Of a DNA stretch of 64,000 nucleotides, positions 42,852 to 53,158 are shown piece by piece. Each line of letters opens with the position of its first letter. Position 1 is the first letter of the stretch. The position numbers and the translations under genes are program-made. This DNA comes from Photobacterium angustum (GTDB lineage Bacteria; Pseudomonadota; Gammaproteobacteria; Enterobacterales; Vibrionaceae): NCBI RefSeq assembly GCF_003026365.1, contig NZ_PYOM01000012.1, positions 62,001 to 126,000 on the forward strand. Direction: 5' to 3'. Below the pieces are notes generated by a model. It worked only from the letters and a program-made list of their open reading frames with translations, was not told the origin of the DNA and ran no database searches.

Positions 42852-45800
42852 TTATTCTTGAATGCCAAGTTGTTGTTTGATCTGAGCGACTAAATTTGAT
42901 GAATAAATCATATCTTTTGAGCGCAATAATTTAGGGATATTGTCATTTAAATTAACGTTTAAGTGGATCGGACGTCCGTTCTGGAAATCTGGATTTTGAC
43001 CTTTTATTTCTGTTGTTAATGAAAGATCACCATCTTTAGCGTAATCAAAGGCAAGAGCAATACTATTATAATGGTAATTTTCTAGAACCTTTGCAATATT
43101 GAGCGGACTTGACGCGTCCGCCGCTTTAATTTTCTTATCAATGCTCGAGCCTTCAATATAACGCAATACGCCACCGGGTTTACGGGTGTCCAGTGAAGCG
43201 TTACGTATCACGATACTGCCATTATCAAGTGCAATAGGAATAACGCCATCTACTTTACCTGTTAGCTCTATATTGTCTTGATCCGCAATCGCCATGACAC
43301 GTTTTAAATCAACTCCTGTTACTTTCAAGGGTACTTCTTTAATATTACTAAGGCTAGTTATAGTAAGTGGTGTAATGGTGACATTACCGCCATAAAGCTC
43401 AGTAGATCCGTGTGCAATATGGTAATACTGCTTTGCGGTATCAAAATCAGCAACAAAACGAGGGTTTGACATCGAAATACCCACATCAAGATAATCGGCT
43501 GAGATTTCCAGCGGTGCTTGTGTTTTCAAATTAGAAGCCATGAGCGCTAATTGTACATTGCTATGAACGTTACCGAAGCGGTAGCCTTCATACGCACCAG
43601 TAATGCCTTTGCTTGATAATCCAATAGAGCCTGTAATTTGTGCGTCTTTATTTATATGAATATCGGCACTTGTGGTTAATTGACCATGGGTAATATTTAA
43701 ATCAATCGGCAAAACTGGAATGTAATAGCTTTTAAGATCTTGCTCTGGTGTAAAGTTAAAAGTGTGACGCTGTAACTTTATGTGGGAGTTGCCACTGTCA
43801 AAATTAGAGTGTAAATCAATATCAGCAAATAAAGCCTTTCTACTGTTTTTAAATTGATTATTGAGGGTTAACTCATTGCCTAATAACTGTACGTGCCCAT
43901 CACTATAAATTTTCCCCAGCTTTAATTGATTACGTTGAACATTAAAAACAATACCGTAATCAGAACGAATGATCAGTGGTTTAAGCGTGACGTCAATTTC
44001 TTTATTGTGATTTATATTACCCGATGTATCAGAGACAGACTTGGCTAAAAAAGCATCTGGATTATGAATTCCTTCACGCAATGGCACTGTGAAAAGGGAC
44101 ATTCTCTTACATACATTTAATTGTGTTACAGCCGTCGTTAGGTAAACGTTATCTTTAATGAGTTCTTCTACACTGTATGCGCGAGTACGTTTATACGGTG
44201 GGGTATGAAGGCTCACTATGATAGGATTACAGACTTTTGATGACGCCACTTTATTAGCACTATCAGCGTTAGGCTTCACGTTTTCTGATGGCGTGTCATC
44301 GTCTAATTTCAAATCTTGGCTAAGATAAAAATTATTAACTTTGATCCCTAAATCAGCACGATAACGACTTAATGATTGATGCCTGTTTGTATTTGAATGC
44401 GTTTCTTCTTGGCGGTTTACCACAAATTCAGAACTTAGTGATGCCTTTGTATCTGCTGGCTGATAGATGGTAAATGTACCAACTGTACCTTGCTTATTTT
44501 GTGTATAGAGTCCGACTAATGAATCTAATTGGAAGTTAACGTTTTTACTTTGACTCTTTTGAAAGCCTGGAAGACTTTGAACATCAACATTATCCATCGA
44601 AATATTATTTTTCGCCATTTTTGCGACTAAGAGGTTGTTAGCCCATGTTGCAACCATGTTGGTATGAAAATTGAAGTTTTTAATCAAACTATCAGGCATG
44701 GGATAAATCTTATCTGCTTTAGCTTCAATTTCTGCATTAATATGACATTGCAAATTAGGGTAAAGACAGCTTAGATCCTTAAAATTTAGATTAATAGCCG
44801 ATTGCGTTTTTTTGTTGACAAAACTAATTTTTTTACTGTCATCTTTTAAATTGACACGTAATAGTTTGTCGTAGAAATTTACGTTAAATTCGATTCTGCC
44901 ATCACTGATCATTTTAACATCAGCAAGTTGTTTGTTTTTACTTTGAGCTGCGTGTTCACCATTAAATTTTTTGAATAAGCCTGCAGGGAGAGCATACTTG
45001 TTTAAGGCGATCTCAAAAGATTCAGGTAGTTCAAATCCTACATCATAATAAGCGGTAGCAAGTTTATTGTTAAGCAACATGCTTTTGTTCTTAGGCGCGT
45101 CAAGTGGGGCTGATGTTTGTTTGGCCCAAAAGCGCAGTGGGCCATTGATCTTTGCATTAGGAAGTTCAGTTAAGCCAATGCGATCTGTAAATTCTTTAGT
45201 GTCTTTGAAGTTAGCATTACAATTGAAGTACGTTGGTAATGGCTGTTTAAAGAGAACTTTAGATTCACAGTAAAGGTTGTTACCGTCACTGCGTGTTAGG
45301 TGGGTATTAACCCACGCATCAAATTTAGTTAAGTGACGAACTGTTACATCGAGATCATAAGGGTTAGGTGCAAGGGCTTTACCACGAACAATGAATTTCG
45401 CTTTTGTTCGCTTTTCTTCTGTAATGTTAAGATCTTTTGCTTGTTGTTTCGCTTTATCTATCGCCTTTTTCCTATCAATTTGTTTCTGTGTAACCAGCTT
45501 TTTACCTGTTTTCTTTTTATGCTTTTTTTGTTCCGTCTTACCATCGGTATTAGTGAGTGGGGTTTCCAACACTACTTTCGCATCTAAAATCAAATCACCG
45601 TAAGTGAAAGATTTTACTTTAAATTTGTGCATCGGCAATTGCGCAAGGTTGGCAATGGTTTGCCCTAAGTGGTAACCCTTATTATTAATATCGGCACGCT
45701 CAACAAATTGAGGTAAATATTTAGGTTCTTCAATATGAAATTTATCAGTGGTTAACACCATTGAATCGATTGGGTCATGGAAATCAATCGCGAAAGCCAT

Positions 45801-46607
45801 TTTCGTGATGATTTGCTTTTCTAAAATTGAATATAAGGTTTCCCACTCTGGAACCAAAGAGCCGATATTAATTTTGAGTGGAGTTGAGTCTTTCTTCCAA
45901 GCAATAGAAAAATCACCATCGTTAAAAGGTAAACGATAATGAGGAGAGGGATTATAGTTAGGAAAAAACAGAGTAATCACACCATGCTTCACAGTGCCAG
46001 ATAACGCAATATCAGGATCACTATTAAAATCTACGTTAACATCTTCTAGTATCTGAATAGCATTAGGCCATCCACTCACACTGTTAGTGTGCAGCGCTGA
46101 TGCTGTTACTTTTCGGGCATGGGCAGAAAAACGCAAAGGCGCTTTAAATTGAGTAAATTTAAAATCAGCGTCGTAAAAGTGAATGTAGTTCAGTTGTACA
46201 TTGTTCTCTCTCAGCATTAATTTTGCTGCAGGAGGAAGTACCAGCTTAGTTTTTGTTGCCACTATATGATACGACACATCCCCACTAGTTTTATCGAGAC
46301 GTCGTTGAAGAGATAAATTATTAAACTCCAAATTTGTATCATTAATACTGACAGAGATTTTCTTGGCGGAAAGACCATGTTTGAAATGTAAGCCTGAAAC
46401 ACTGTTGAGGTGGATTCCTTTACTGTTCAGCCAGACAGAAAGTACGACAGGCGGAAGCGTTGTAAAAAGTAAAATCGTCCAAAATAGAAAGCGGCGGAAT
46501 CGCTTAGGGCGCGAAACCGTATTAGTATGGTTATTCTGCGCTATATCTGAGTTTGTTTCTGCTTTTTTATCTTTTTTACTGTCATTCGACATAGAATACA
46601 AACTCAT
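42852..46607 (-). CDS. ydbH: YdbH-like AsmA-family intermembrane phospholipid transport protein
   Basis: A 1251-residue protein anchored by an N-terminal helix at about 38-60 (FLFWTILLFTTLPPVVLS). A very long beta-rich periplasmic part follows, with the YdbH C-terminal domain (DLKRVMAIADQDNIELTGKVDGVIPI, ending IKQQLGIQE). YdbH, with TamB and YhdP, bridges the two membranes for phospholipid transport. It is about 370 residues longer than E. coli YdbH as I recall. A Lys-rich segment at about 365-415 (KKHKKKTGKK.., KQIDRKKAIDKAKQQAKD) is unusual. An ATG five codons in (46592) is an alternative start. Confidence 0.88.
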   Translation of the reverse strand: MSLYSMSNDSKKDKKAETNSDIAQNNHTNTVSRPKRFRRFLFWTILLFTTLPPVVLSVWLNSKGIHLNSVSGLHFKHGLSAKKISVSINDTNLEFNNLSLQRRLDKTSGDVSYHIVATKTKLVLPPAAKLMLRENNVQLNYIHFYDADFKFTQFKAPLRFSAHARKVTASALHTNSVSGWPNAIQILEDVNVDFNSDPDIALSGTVKHGVITLFFPNYNPSPHYRLPFNDGDFSIAWKKDSTPLKINIGSLVPEWETLYSILEKQIITKMAFAIDFHDPIDSMVLTTDKFHIEEPKYLPQFVERADINNKGYHLGQTIANLAQLPMHKFKVKSFTYGDLILDAKVVLETPLTNTDGKTEQKKHKKKTGKKLVTQKQIDRKKAIDKAKQQAKDLNITEEKRTKAKFIVRGKALAPNPYDLDVTVRHLTKFDAWVNTHLTRSDGNNLYCESKVLFKQPLPTYFNCNANFKDTKEFTDRIGLTELPNAKINGPLRFWAKQTSAPLDAPKNKSMLLNNKLATAYYDVGFELPESFEIALNKYALPAGLFKKFNGEHAAQSKNKQLADVKMISDGRIEFNVNFYDKLLRVNLKDDSKKISFVNKKTQSAINLNFKDLSCLYPNLQCHINAEIEAKADKIYPMPDSLIKNFNFHTNMVATWANNLLVAKMAKNNISMDNVDVQSLPGFQKSQSKNVNFQLDSLVGLYTQNKQGTVGTFTIYQPADTKASLSSEFVVNRQEETHSNTNRHQSLSRYRADLGIKVNNFYLSQDLKLDDDTPSENVKPNADSANKVASSKVCNPIIVSLHTPPYKRTRAYSVEELIKDNVYLTTAVTQLNVCKRMSLFTVPLREGIHNPDAFLAKSVSDTSGNINHNKEIDVTLKPLIIRSDYGIVFNVQRNQLKLGKIYSDGHVQLLGNELTLNNQFKNSRKALFADIDLHSNFDSGNSHIKLQRHTFNFTPEQDLKSYYIPVLPIDLNITHGQLTTSADIHINKDAQITGSIGLSSKGITGAYEGYRFGNVHSNVQLALMASNLKTQAPLEISADYLDVGISMSNPRFVADFDTAKQYYHIAHGSTELYGGNVTITPLTITSLSNIKEVPLKVTGVDLKRVMAIADQDNIELTGKVDGVIPIALDNGSIVIRNASLDTRKPGGVLRYIEGSSIDKKIKAADASSPLNIAKVLENYHYNSIALAFDYAKDGDLSLTTEIKGQNPDFQNGRPIHLNVNLNDNIPKLLRSKDMIYSSNLVAQIKQQLGIQE

Positions 46608-46773
46608 CCGTAAAAGTGTAACAACACAATGTAAATCGTTATCATGTTATTGATATTAAAGATTATAGCCCTATAGTAAAGTGATTGTTTATTGCTTTGT
46701 CATATTTGGGTTATTTATAGCTTAAAAAAGAGCATTTTAAAAAAGGTATCATTTCATATCAGCGTACTCATCG

Positions 46774-47631
46774 TTATTCTGCAAGATAATGCAACCAGCC
46801 TTGATTAATGACAGAAAAATATTCAGGACAACGCTCTTTTTGCTGTTGGCGATCAGAAACGGGTAACTCATCAAAAATACGTTGATAACGGCTAGGGTTA
46901 CTGCCATACACTAAACATAAAATATTATAATAACGCTGCAAATCTAAACTGTGCTCGCTGACAAAATCCGCATCATCAAAACTGTCGATATCCAAATCTT
47001 CTAACGCAAATAAGTCGGCGGAGTTCATCGCTATTTCATCTCCTCTTGCGATATCGTTAAGCAATAGAATGGTAGCAAAGTTATCAACGGAATCCTCTTC
47101 TTTACCTAAAATAGGTATTGCTCTATCGAGAATATAAGCATGACCAATTTCATGTAGTAGGGTATGTAATAATGTATCTTCTGTTGCTTGGTTTAACTCT
47201 CGTTGATTGTTAATCCCCCCTTTATTTTTAAAACGCTTACGGGCTTCAATGACAAATTGATAGGGAATGTGGATTGAATTTGTCACAGGATCAAACAGTG
47301 GACCATCTTCCGAACCGAACACAATCTGTAAACTGGGTGAGAAAATAAAACGACGTTGGCTAAGTTGTTTGATCGTTTCGAGTACAGGAGATTGTTCAAT
47401 AAATTGTTCAATCTGTTGCTGTCCAATCGCTGGTGGCAAAAAGCGATAAGTGATAGTTGGAGCAGGTTCAAGCGCTAATCCGTAATGATCGTCGACAGGA
47501 ATATTGGTACCAATATTTTTGGTCGTTCCTGCGTAAGTAAAATGCGATAGAAACAAAAAACTCATGATAGTAGTGAGTAAATATAAATAATGACGTGTTT
47601 TATATCCCTCAGTGTTTGGATAGTTATACAC
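46774..47631 (-). CDS. DUF4344 family putative metallopeptidase
   Basis: A 285-residue exported protein with a leader helix at about 15-33. The zinc-peptidase motif is H160-E161-x-x-H164 (LHEIGHAYI), followed by EEDSVDNFATILLL, in which the acidic residues could supply the third ligand. The family is DUF4344. The start is GTG at 47631 with GAGG seven bases upstream, a good ribosome site. Substrate unknown. It sits alone, divergent from a chemoreceptor gene. Confidence 0.83.
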   Translation of the reverse strand: MYNYPNTEGYKTRHYLYLLTTIMSFLFLSHFTYAGTTKNIGTNIPVDDHYGLALEPAPTITYRFLPPAIGQQQIEQFIEQSPVLETIKQLSQRRFIFSPSLQIVFGSEDGPLFDPVTNSIHIPYQFVIEARKRFKNKGGINNQRELNQATEDTLLHTLLHEIGHAYILDRAIPILGKEEDSVDNFATILLLNDIARGDEIAMNSADLFALEDLDIDSFDDADFVSEHSLDLQRYYNILCLVYGSNPSRYQRIFDELPVSDRQQQKERCPEYFSVINQGWLHYLAE

Positions 47632-47904
47632 AGTAATACCTCACATAATTCGGCTAACTGTCTTTAAAGTGAAAATTATAGTGTATAAGGCATTTTTGTT
47701 AGCTAAATATGCTACGCCTTTAAAAATAATTTTATCAATATGTTTGATATTCTCAGTTTTAAAACAAATTACCGTAGTTTATAAATTTAAGTGCAATTAA
47801 TTGCTTATTCTATATAAGGCTATAAGCTATGGACATTTGGGATTCACTGAAGTGATCGCCGTCATACCTGCCGTTATTACTCAATAATAAAAGGCTAATA
47901 CATT

Positions 47905-49854
47905 ATGAATATCTCCAATATTTCAATAAGAAATAAGCTACTAATAAGTAATGGCTTCGTTATTTTTTTACTTGGCGTTTTATTTACCATTGTATGGAAT
48001 GCAATTAATACAATGGAGCAAACATCCAAAAAAGTAGAACACACATATAAAGTTATCGATCATGCGAATGGGCTTGTTAGTGCGATGATCGATCAAGAAA
48101 CAGGACTGCGCGGTTTTGCTATTGGTGGACAAACTGAATATTTAGAACCTTATGTGAGTGGTAAAAATAGGTTCAAAAATGATCTCTCTATTGTTAAACA
48201 ATTAACCAGTGACAATCCCACACAACAACGGCGGTTTGATAAAGTCGAGAATGTTGCGATGAACTGGCAAAAGTATGCAGAAAAGATCATTAAGCTTCGA
48301 AAAGATATTAAAAGTGGTGAGAATGCAGCTACTGAAATCGATGAACTATTAGCTTCTGGCATGGGAAAGAAGCTTATGGATCAGATTCGAGTTGAAGTAA
48401 AAGATAGGAAGTTTGGCTATAAAAGCACTGATGTACTACAAGCGTTAATTAATATGGAAACAGGTTTACGCGGTTACATCATTAATAAAGATGAAAATTA
48501 CCTTGAGCCGTATTATATCGGTAAAAAAGAGTTAGATAATTTTTTTAAAATCAATGATTTTGAAGGTGGAACTGTCAGTGCTTGGATCAATAATTATGCT
48601 GAAGTTGCGATTAGTCTGATAACAAATGGGCTTAATTACAAGGTGATGGAAGATTTATACCAAGAGCTTTCAAGTAAGCAAGGTAAGATCTATATGGATG
48701 AACTGCGTAGTCAAGTAAATGATATCATCGCAGTTGAAAAAGACTTAATGGTGCAACGTAAAATATCGGCAGAAAATGCTGCAGATTTGGCAACCAAAGT
48801 GATTATTTTCGGAGGGATCATTACAGCGATACTTGCCTTGACTATTGGTATTGTTATTTCGAAAACGATCACTGGACCAATTGGACGAGCGGTTGTTGCA
48901 GCAAAAGAACTCGCTAACGGTAATTTAACGATTCAAATCAAGCCAAATGGTAATAATGAAGTAGGTGTATTACTCACGGCACTACAGACAACAGCAGATA
49001 GTTTAAAACAAATCATTTTAAAAATGAGTAATGCAAGTGATCAACTTGGATATGCATCCGATAATTTAACCACTATAACGACACAATCAAGCCAAGGTGT
49101 GAAAGAACAACAACATATGACAGATGAAGTGGCAGTAGCGATGAATCAAATGTCTATGTCAGTTCAAGAAGTCGCACAGAATGCATTTTCAGCGGCTCAA
49201 TTTGCCAATGAAGCAAATAGGGAAGCGCAATCAGGGATTATCATTGTTAAAGAGACCATAGAAGGTATCCATCAACTTGATGAAGAGATAAATCTTACCT
49301 CAGTACGTTTAAATGAATTGGTGCAAGAAACTGAAAATATAGGTGGGATTTTAGATGTTATTCGTGGCATCGCAGATCAAACAAATTTATTGGCATTGAA
49401 TGCTGCAATCGAAGCGGCACGAGCTGGTGAGCAAGGGCGAGGTTTTGCGGTTGTTGCTGATGAAGTTAGAGAGTTAGCAAAACGCACACAAGATTCAACC
49501 ACAGAAATCCAAGAATTAATCGAAAAAGTGCAGTTAGGTACTAATGAACTAGTAGACAGTATGGATAAGAGTAATAACTTCGTGAAAGAAAGTGTTGTGA
49601 ATGCAACGAGATCCCGAGATGCGTTTGGGGTGATTAGCGAATCTATTGCCAAGATCAACGATATGAATACACAAACAGCTAATGCTTCAGAAGAGCAAAG
49701 TACAACGACTGAAGAAATTAATAGAAACATGGAAACGGTGAATATGATTTCTCAGCAAAGTGCTCAAAGTGTTAATGAAACCGTTAAATCAACACAAGAA
49801 CTATCTGACTTATCTTCTCAGATGCATTACATAATTCGTCAATTTAAAGTTTAA
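47905..49854 (+). CDS. Methyl-accepting chemotaxis protein with duplicated CHASE3-like sensor
   Basis: A 649-residue chemoreceptor with a first helix at about 12-34. The periplasmic region of about 250 residues contains two copies of a CHASE3-type element: [21 protein letters not shown] and [21 protein letters not shown]. The second helix is at about 293-315, followed by a HAMP domain and the signalling domain with [17 protein letters not shown]. It senses an unknown extracytoplasmic cue and controls CheA. The two CHASE3-like halves suggest internal duplication, making one four-helix bundle per copy or a longer bundle. It is monocistronic. Confidence 0.92.
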   Translation: MNISNISIRNKLLISNGFVIFLLGVLFTIVWNAINTMEQTSKKVEHTYKVIDHANGLVSAMIDQETGLRGFAIGGQTEYLEPYVSGKNRFKNDLSIVKQLTSDNPTQQRRFDKVENVAMNWQKYAEKIIKLRKDIKSGENAATEIDELLASGMGKKLMDQIRVEVKDRKFGYKSTDVLQALINMETGLRGYIINKDENYLEPYYIGKKELDNFFKINDFEGGTVSAWINNYAEVAISLITNGLNYKVMEDLYQELSSKQGKIYMDELRSQVNDIIAVEKDLMVQRKISAENAADLATKVIIFGGIITAILALTIGIVISKTITGPIGRAVVAAKELANGNLTIQIKPNGNNEVGVLLTALQTTADSLKQIILKMSNASDQLGYASDNLTTITTQSSQGVKEQQHMTDEVAVAMNQMSMSVQEVAQNAFSAAQFANEANREAQSGIIIVKETIEGIHQLDEEINLTSVRLNELVQETENIGGILDVIRGIADQTNLLALNAAIEAARAGEQGRGFAVVADEVRELAKRTQDSTTEIQELIEKVQLGTNELVDSMDKSNNFVKESVVNATRSRDAFGVISESIAKINDMNTQTANASEEQSTTTEEINRNMETVNMISQQSAQSVNETVKSTQELSDLSSQMHYIIRQFKV

Positions 49855-49879
49855 CGTTAGATGTTGAATATAAGCAGAA

Positions 49880-49925
49880 AAATAAAAAAGGCAGCAATTT
49901 GATGAATTCATTGAATTGCTGCCTT
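49880..49925 (-). terminator. Terminator of patZ
   Basis: AAGGCAGCAATT pairs with AATTGCTGCCTT (12 bp) around a 14-base loop. On the minus strand a T-rich run follows, right after the patZ stop. It may also stop readthrough from the chemoreceptor gene. Confidence 0.8.
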
Positions 49926-49934
49926 CAAAGTTAG

Positions 49935-52670
49935 CTATCTTTTTTTATCGGCAAGGGGAAGTAGCATTTCAACAATGCCATCTTCTAGTTGTACATCAAT
50001 GTTAAAACCGACTTTCTCTGCAAGATGGATCATCCCGCGATTGGATGGCATCGTCATACCCGTTAAATATTGTAATCCACGTTGTTTACTGTATCTCACT
50101 AACTTGTCCATTAAGATACTGCCAAGCCCTAATCCTTTCATATCAGAGCGTACTAGAATCGCAAACTCGGCATCATGATTTTTAGGATCGGATAACGCCC
50201 GAGCAACACCTAAAACAACATCTTCTTTCTCATTCGTATCTGGGTTGATATTGGCATTTTGTGCAACGGCAACAAAAGCCATCTCACGGTCATAATCTAT
50301 TTGTGTAAATTTTGCGAGTGCTTCATGGTTTAGCTCACCGACATCAGAGAAAAAGCGTTTATAAAGATCCTCAACCGAAACTTTAGACATAAAGGTTTTA
50401 TGTAACGGTTCATCTTCAGGCAAAATAGGGCGTAATAGTAAGGTTTGACTATCTTTGAGTACGCAACTTTCCTCGTACTCTTTAGGGTAAGGGCGTATCG
50501 CAAGGCGTTTTTGTTTATCACCACTGAAAGATTGAATATCCATTGAAGCATCTAACACAGTGAGATCACTACCGCTAATTAATAATGGATGAATATTAAG
50601 AGCTTTGATCTCTGGGCAATCGATGATCAATTGCGAGATCTTAATCAATAGATTACACAAAGCAGGAATGTCTATTTTCTCTAACGCACTGCGATGCTTG
50701 ATTTTTCCTGTTTTTAGCGCATCGATCACCATATAACGAGCCAGCGCCATATTTAACGGTGGTATGCCTACAGCAGCGTCACGGTGGATATCCCAATGTG
50801 CATTATCTTCTCCCATTAAGATCACTGGGCCAAAGATCGGATCATTGTGTACATCGATCCGCAATTCCTGTGCGCCTGAACGATCTGCCATGCGTTGTAC
50901 TAATAATCCATCAATACGTGCAGTGGGATAAAGCATCGCTACTCTATCAAAGATAGCTTGTGCTGCGGTTTCAACTTCTGCTGCGGTACGAAGATGAAGA
51001 ACAACACCATGTATTTCTGATTTATGTCGTATATCGGGAGATCGTAACTTAACGGCAACGGGATAGCCTATTTGCTCAGCAATATGAACGGCCTCAACAG
51101 CATCAAGTGCTATCCATGTAGGTAGAGTATTAAAGCCATAACATTCTAAAATCGGGCGAGCTTCATGTGTTTCCAAATGAAGAATATTATTGGTCAGCAT
51201 CATATTCACTAATTCGTGGACTTGATGTGAATTATGATTGTCATAGCCAACAGAAGCCGGTGTTTCCATCAGTTGCTTTTGGTTGCGTCGGTATTCGACT
51301 AAATGCATGAAAGCAGAGACTGCACTTTCAGGTGTGCGATAGGCTGGAAAACCTGCCTCTGTAAAGGTTCTTCGTGCTGTAGCTGCTTCGTTTTCACCCG
51401 CCCAATTAGTCAGTATATTAAAACGTTTAGTTCGAGGGTGCTGGTGGAGAGTATCAACAAGTGCATTTGCGGTTGCTGTATCGGGTGCAATCGCAGATGG
51501 ACTGTGCATGATCAATAAGGCATCAAAATCATCACTATCTAATAAGATCTTTATCGCTTGTTGGTACCGCGTTATATCAGCATCACCAATAATATCAATG
51601 GGATTAGAGTGAGACCAACATGAAGGCAACACAGCTGAAAGTCGATTAATGGTTTCAGGGCTGAGCTGGGCAAGCTTTCCACCGCGATCTGAAAGCGCAT
51701 CAACAGCCATAATCGCTGGCCCGCCGCCATTGGTTAAAATCGCTAAGCGCTCACCTCGTAGTGGTACAGAGTGGGCAAGTGTTTCAACCGCTGCAAATAG
51801 TTCGTGCGTATTGTTTACTCGTAACATACCAGATCGTCTAATTGCAGCATCATAAACCGCATCTAAGCCGATATCACCGCCGGTATGGATATGTGCAGCA
51901 GAGCTGCCTGCTTGGGTTCGGCCACTTTTTAATACCAATATTCGGCGGTTACGTGCTGCGGCCCTAGCGGCAGACATAAAGCGTCGCGCATCTTTTACCG
52001 AATCAATGTAAAGCAAAATCGCTTCTGTTTTAGAATCTTGGCATAAGGTATCTAACAACTCCGCAAAGTTAATATCACAGGCATCACCGAGTGATAAAAA
52101 GGTGGAAAACCCAATACTCTTATTTTTTGCCCAATCTAAAATAGTGGTACATACCGCAGCAGATTGTGAAATAAAGGCGATATTTCCTTTATTAGCACTG
52201 ATGGGAGAAAACGATGCGTTTAAGTTTAACCACGGTAAGATAAGACCCATACTATTAGGGCCGATTAATCGCATTCCATATTCTTTGGCTTTCGCCAGCA
52301 TTTGATCTTCAAGGCTTGGCTGATAGTTTGGTGTGAAAGGGGCGGGGGTTAACTGTGGATTATTCATTCCTGCCGCAAGAATAATTGCAGCTTTAACGCC
52401 TTTCTTACCCAGTTGTTCAACAATATCAATATTTAATTCAGCGCGAGTACACACAATAGCTAAATCAGGGACACGGGGTAGACTAGCAATATCAGGATAA
52501 GCAAGAATGCCTGCTACCGCATCATATTTTGGCGTAACTGGCATGATAGGACCACGGAATTGATCGGATAAGAGATTCCGAATAACCACATTACCGGCAC
52601 GCGAAGGATTATCTGATGCGCCAATAACGGTAATTGATTTTGGTTTGAGTAAGCGTCTCATCCCATCCAT
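49935..52670 (-). CDS. patZ: PatZ-type protein lysine acetyltransferase (acyl-CoA synthetase-like plus GNAT)
   Basis: A 911-residue fusion. An N-terminal CoA-binding domain (PKSITVIGASDNPSRAG) leads into succinyl-CoA-ligase-like domains (LTNGGGPAIMAVDALSDRGG). An ATP-grasp part follows (GYPVAVKLRSPDIRHKSEIHGV), and a C-terminal GNAT acetyltransferase closes it (VRSDMKGLGLGSILMDKLV). This is the architecture of PatZ/YfiQ, which acetylates lysines of acetyl-CoA synthetase and other proteins. Cytosolic. It is a little longer than the E. coli protein. It is monocistronic, with its own terminator. Confidence 0.92.
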   Translation of the reverse strand: MDGMRRLLKPKSITVIGASDNPSRAGNVVIRNLLSDQFRGPIMPVTPKYDAVAGILAYPDIASLPRVPDLAIVCTRAELNIDIVEQLGKKGVKAAIILAAGMNNPQLTPAPFTPNYQPSLEDQMLAKAKEYGMRLIGPNSMGLILPWLNLNASFSPISANKGNIAFISQSAAVCTTILDWAKNKSIGFSTFLSLGDACDINFAELLDTLCQDSKTEAILLYIDSVKDARRFMSAARAAARNRRILVLKSGRTQAGSSAAHIHTGGDIGLDAVYDAAIRRSGMLRVNNTHELFAAVETLAHSVPLRGERLAILTNGGGPAIMAVDALSDRGGKLAQLSPETINRLSAVLPSCWSHSNPIDIIGDADITRYQQAIKILLDSDDFDALLIMHSPSAIAPDTATANALVDTLHQHPRTKRFNILTNWAGENEAATARRTFTEAGFPAYRTPESAVSAFMHLVEYRRNQKQLMETPASVGYDNHNSHQVHELVNMMLTNNILHLETHEARPILECYGFNTLPTWIALDAVEAVHIAEQIGYPVAVKLRSPDIRHKSEIHGVVLHLRTAAEVETAAQAIFDRVAMLYPTARIDGLLVQRMADRSGAQELRIDVHNDPIFGPVILMGEDNAHWDIHRDAAVGIPPLNMALARYMVIDALKTGKIKHRSALEKIDIPALCNLLIKISQLIIDCPEIKALNIHPLLISGSDLTVLDASMDIQSFSGDKQKRLAIRPYPKEYEESCVLKDSQTLLLRPILPEDEPLHKTFMSKVSVEDLYKRFFSDVGELNHEALAKFTQIDYDREMAFVAVAQNANINPDTNEKEDVVLGVARALSDPKNHDAEFAILVRSDMKGLGLGSILMDKLVRYSKQRGLQYLTGMTMPSNRGMIHLAEKVGFNIDVQLEDGIVEMLLPLADKKR

Positions 52671-52782
52671 GATCGATATCCTTTAAAGTTAATAGATAAG
52701 CTAGTTATAGAATAAACCTGAATCAGATAAGATGGAAAATCTAGCGAAAGAGCTGTGATCTGAACATAATAAATTTAAAACT

Positions 52783-53098
52783 ATGGGTCATAAGGTATTA
52801 AGGGCGTGTAGGTATTTTTCGCTGATACCATGAAAACCATGCTACGCGAGAACGATGTAATGATTCGCTTTGTGGTGATGCATTTACATTACTGTTCGAT
52901 AGTCTATGTATTGATGTTGTAAGTAAAAGAATGGAAAAGATACGTACTAGTATTGAAGCGCATTTTTCATCTCAAGAGCTATATCTGAGTTTTTCATATG
53001 GTATTGGTACATTAGATGAAGGTGTTAAATTGGCACTCGAGATTACAGATAAGAATATGTATAGGCAGAAAAAGAGTCGTAGATTAGCAGGGCGCTAG
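52783..53098 (+). pseudogene. GGDEF-domain remnant with at least two frameshifts
   Basis: Three reading-frame segments join into one GGDEF domain. Segment one (52783 onward) reads MGHKVLRACRYF, like the GD-x-VLR helix. Segment two (52818 on) reads FADTMKTMLRENDVMIRF. After a one-base loss comes GDAFTLLFDS, the place of the GGDEF loop. Segment three then runs to TAG at 53096-53098 and contains YLSFSYGIGTLDEGVKLAL and KNMYRQKKSRR, the domain end. The signature would be G(G)DAF. N-terminal sensing parts are missing. It is a decayed diguanylate cyclase-like gene. Confidence 0.72.
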
Positions 53099-53105
53099 TA
53101 TATAT

Positions 53106-53138
53106 AAAAAAGAGATCGCTATGATCTCTTTTTTTTAT
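53106..53138. terminator. Terminator between pseudogene and DUF2301 gene
   Basis: AAAAAAGAGATC pairs with GATCTCTTTTTT around GCTAT. T-runs on both strands make it usable in both directions. Confidence 0.82.
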
Positions 53139-53158
53139 TATCAATAAAGCGTAATTGC

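Noticed and set aside
46631..46649. Fur-like sequence upstream of ydbH
   Set aside because: About 12 of 19 matches on the minus strand, which is common in AT-rich gaps, and ydbH has no known iron link. Kept out of the features.
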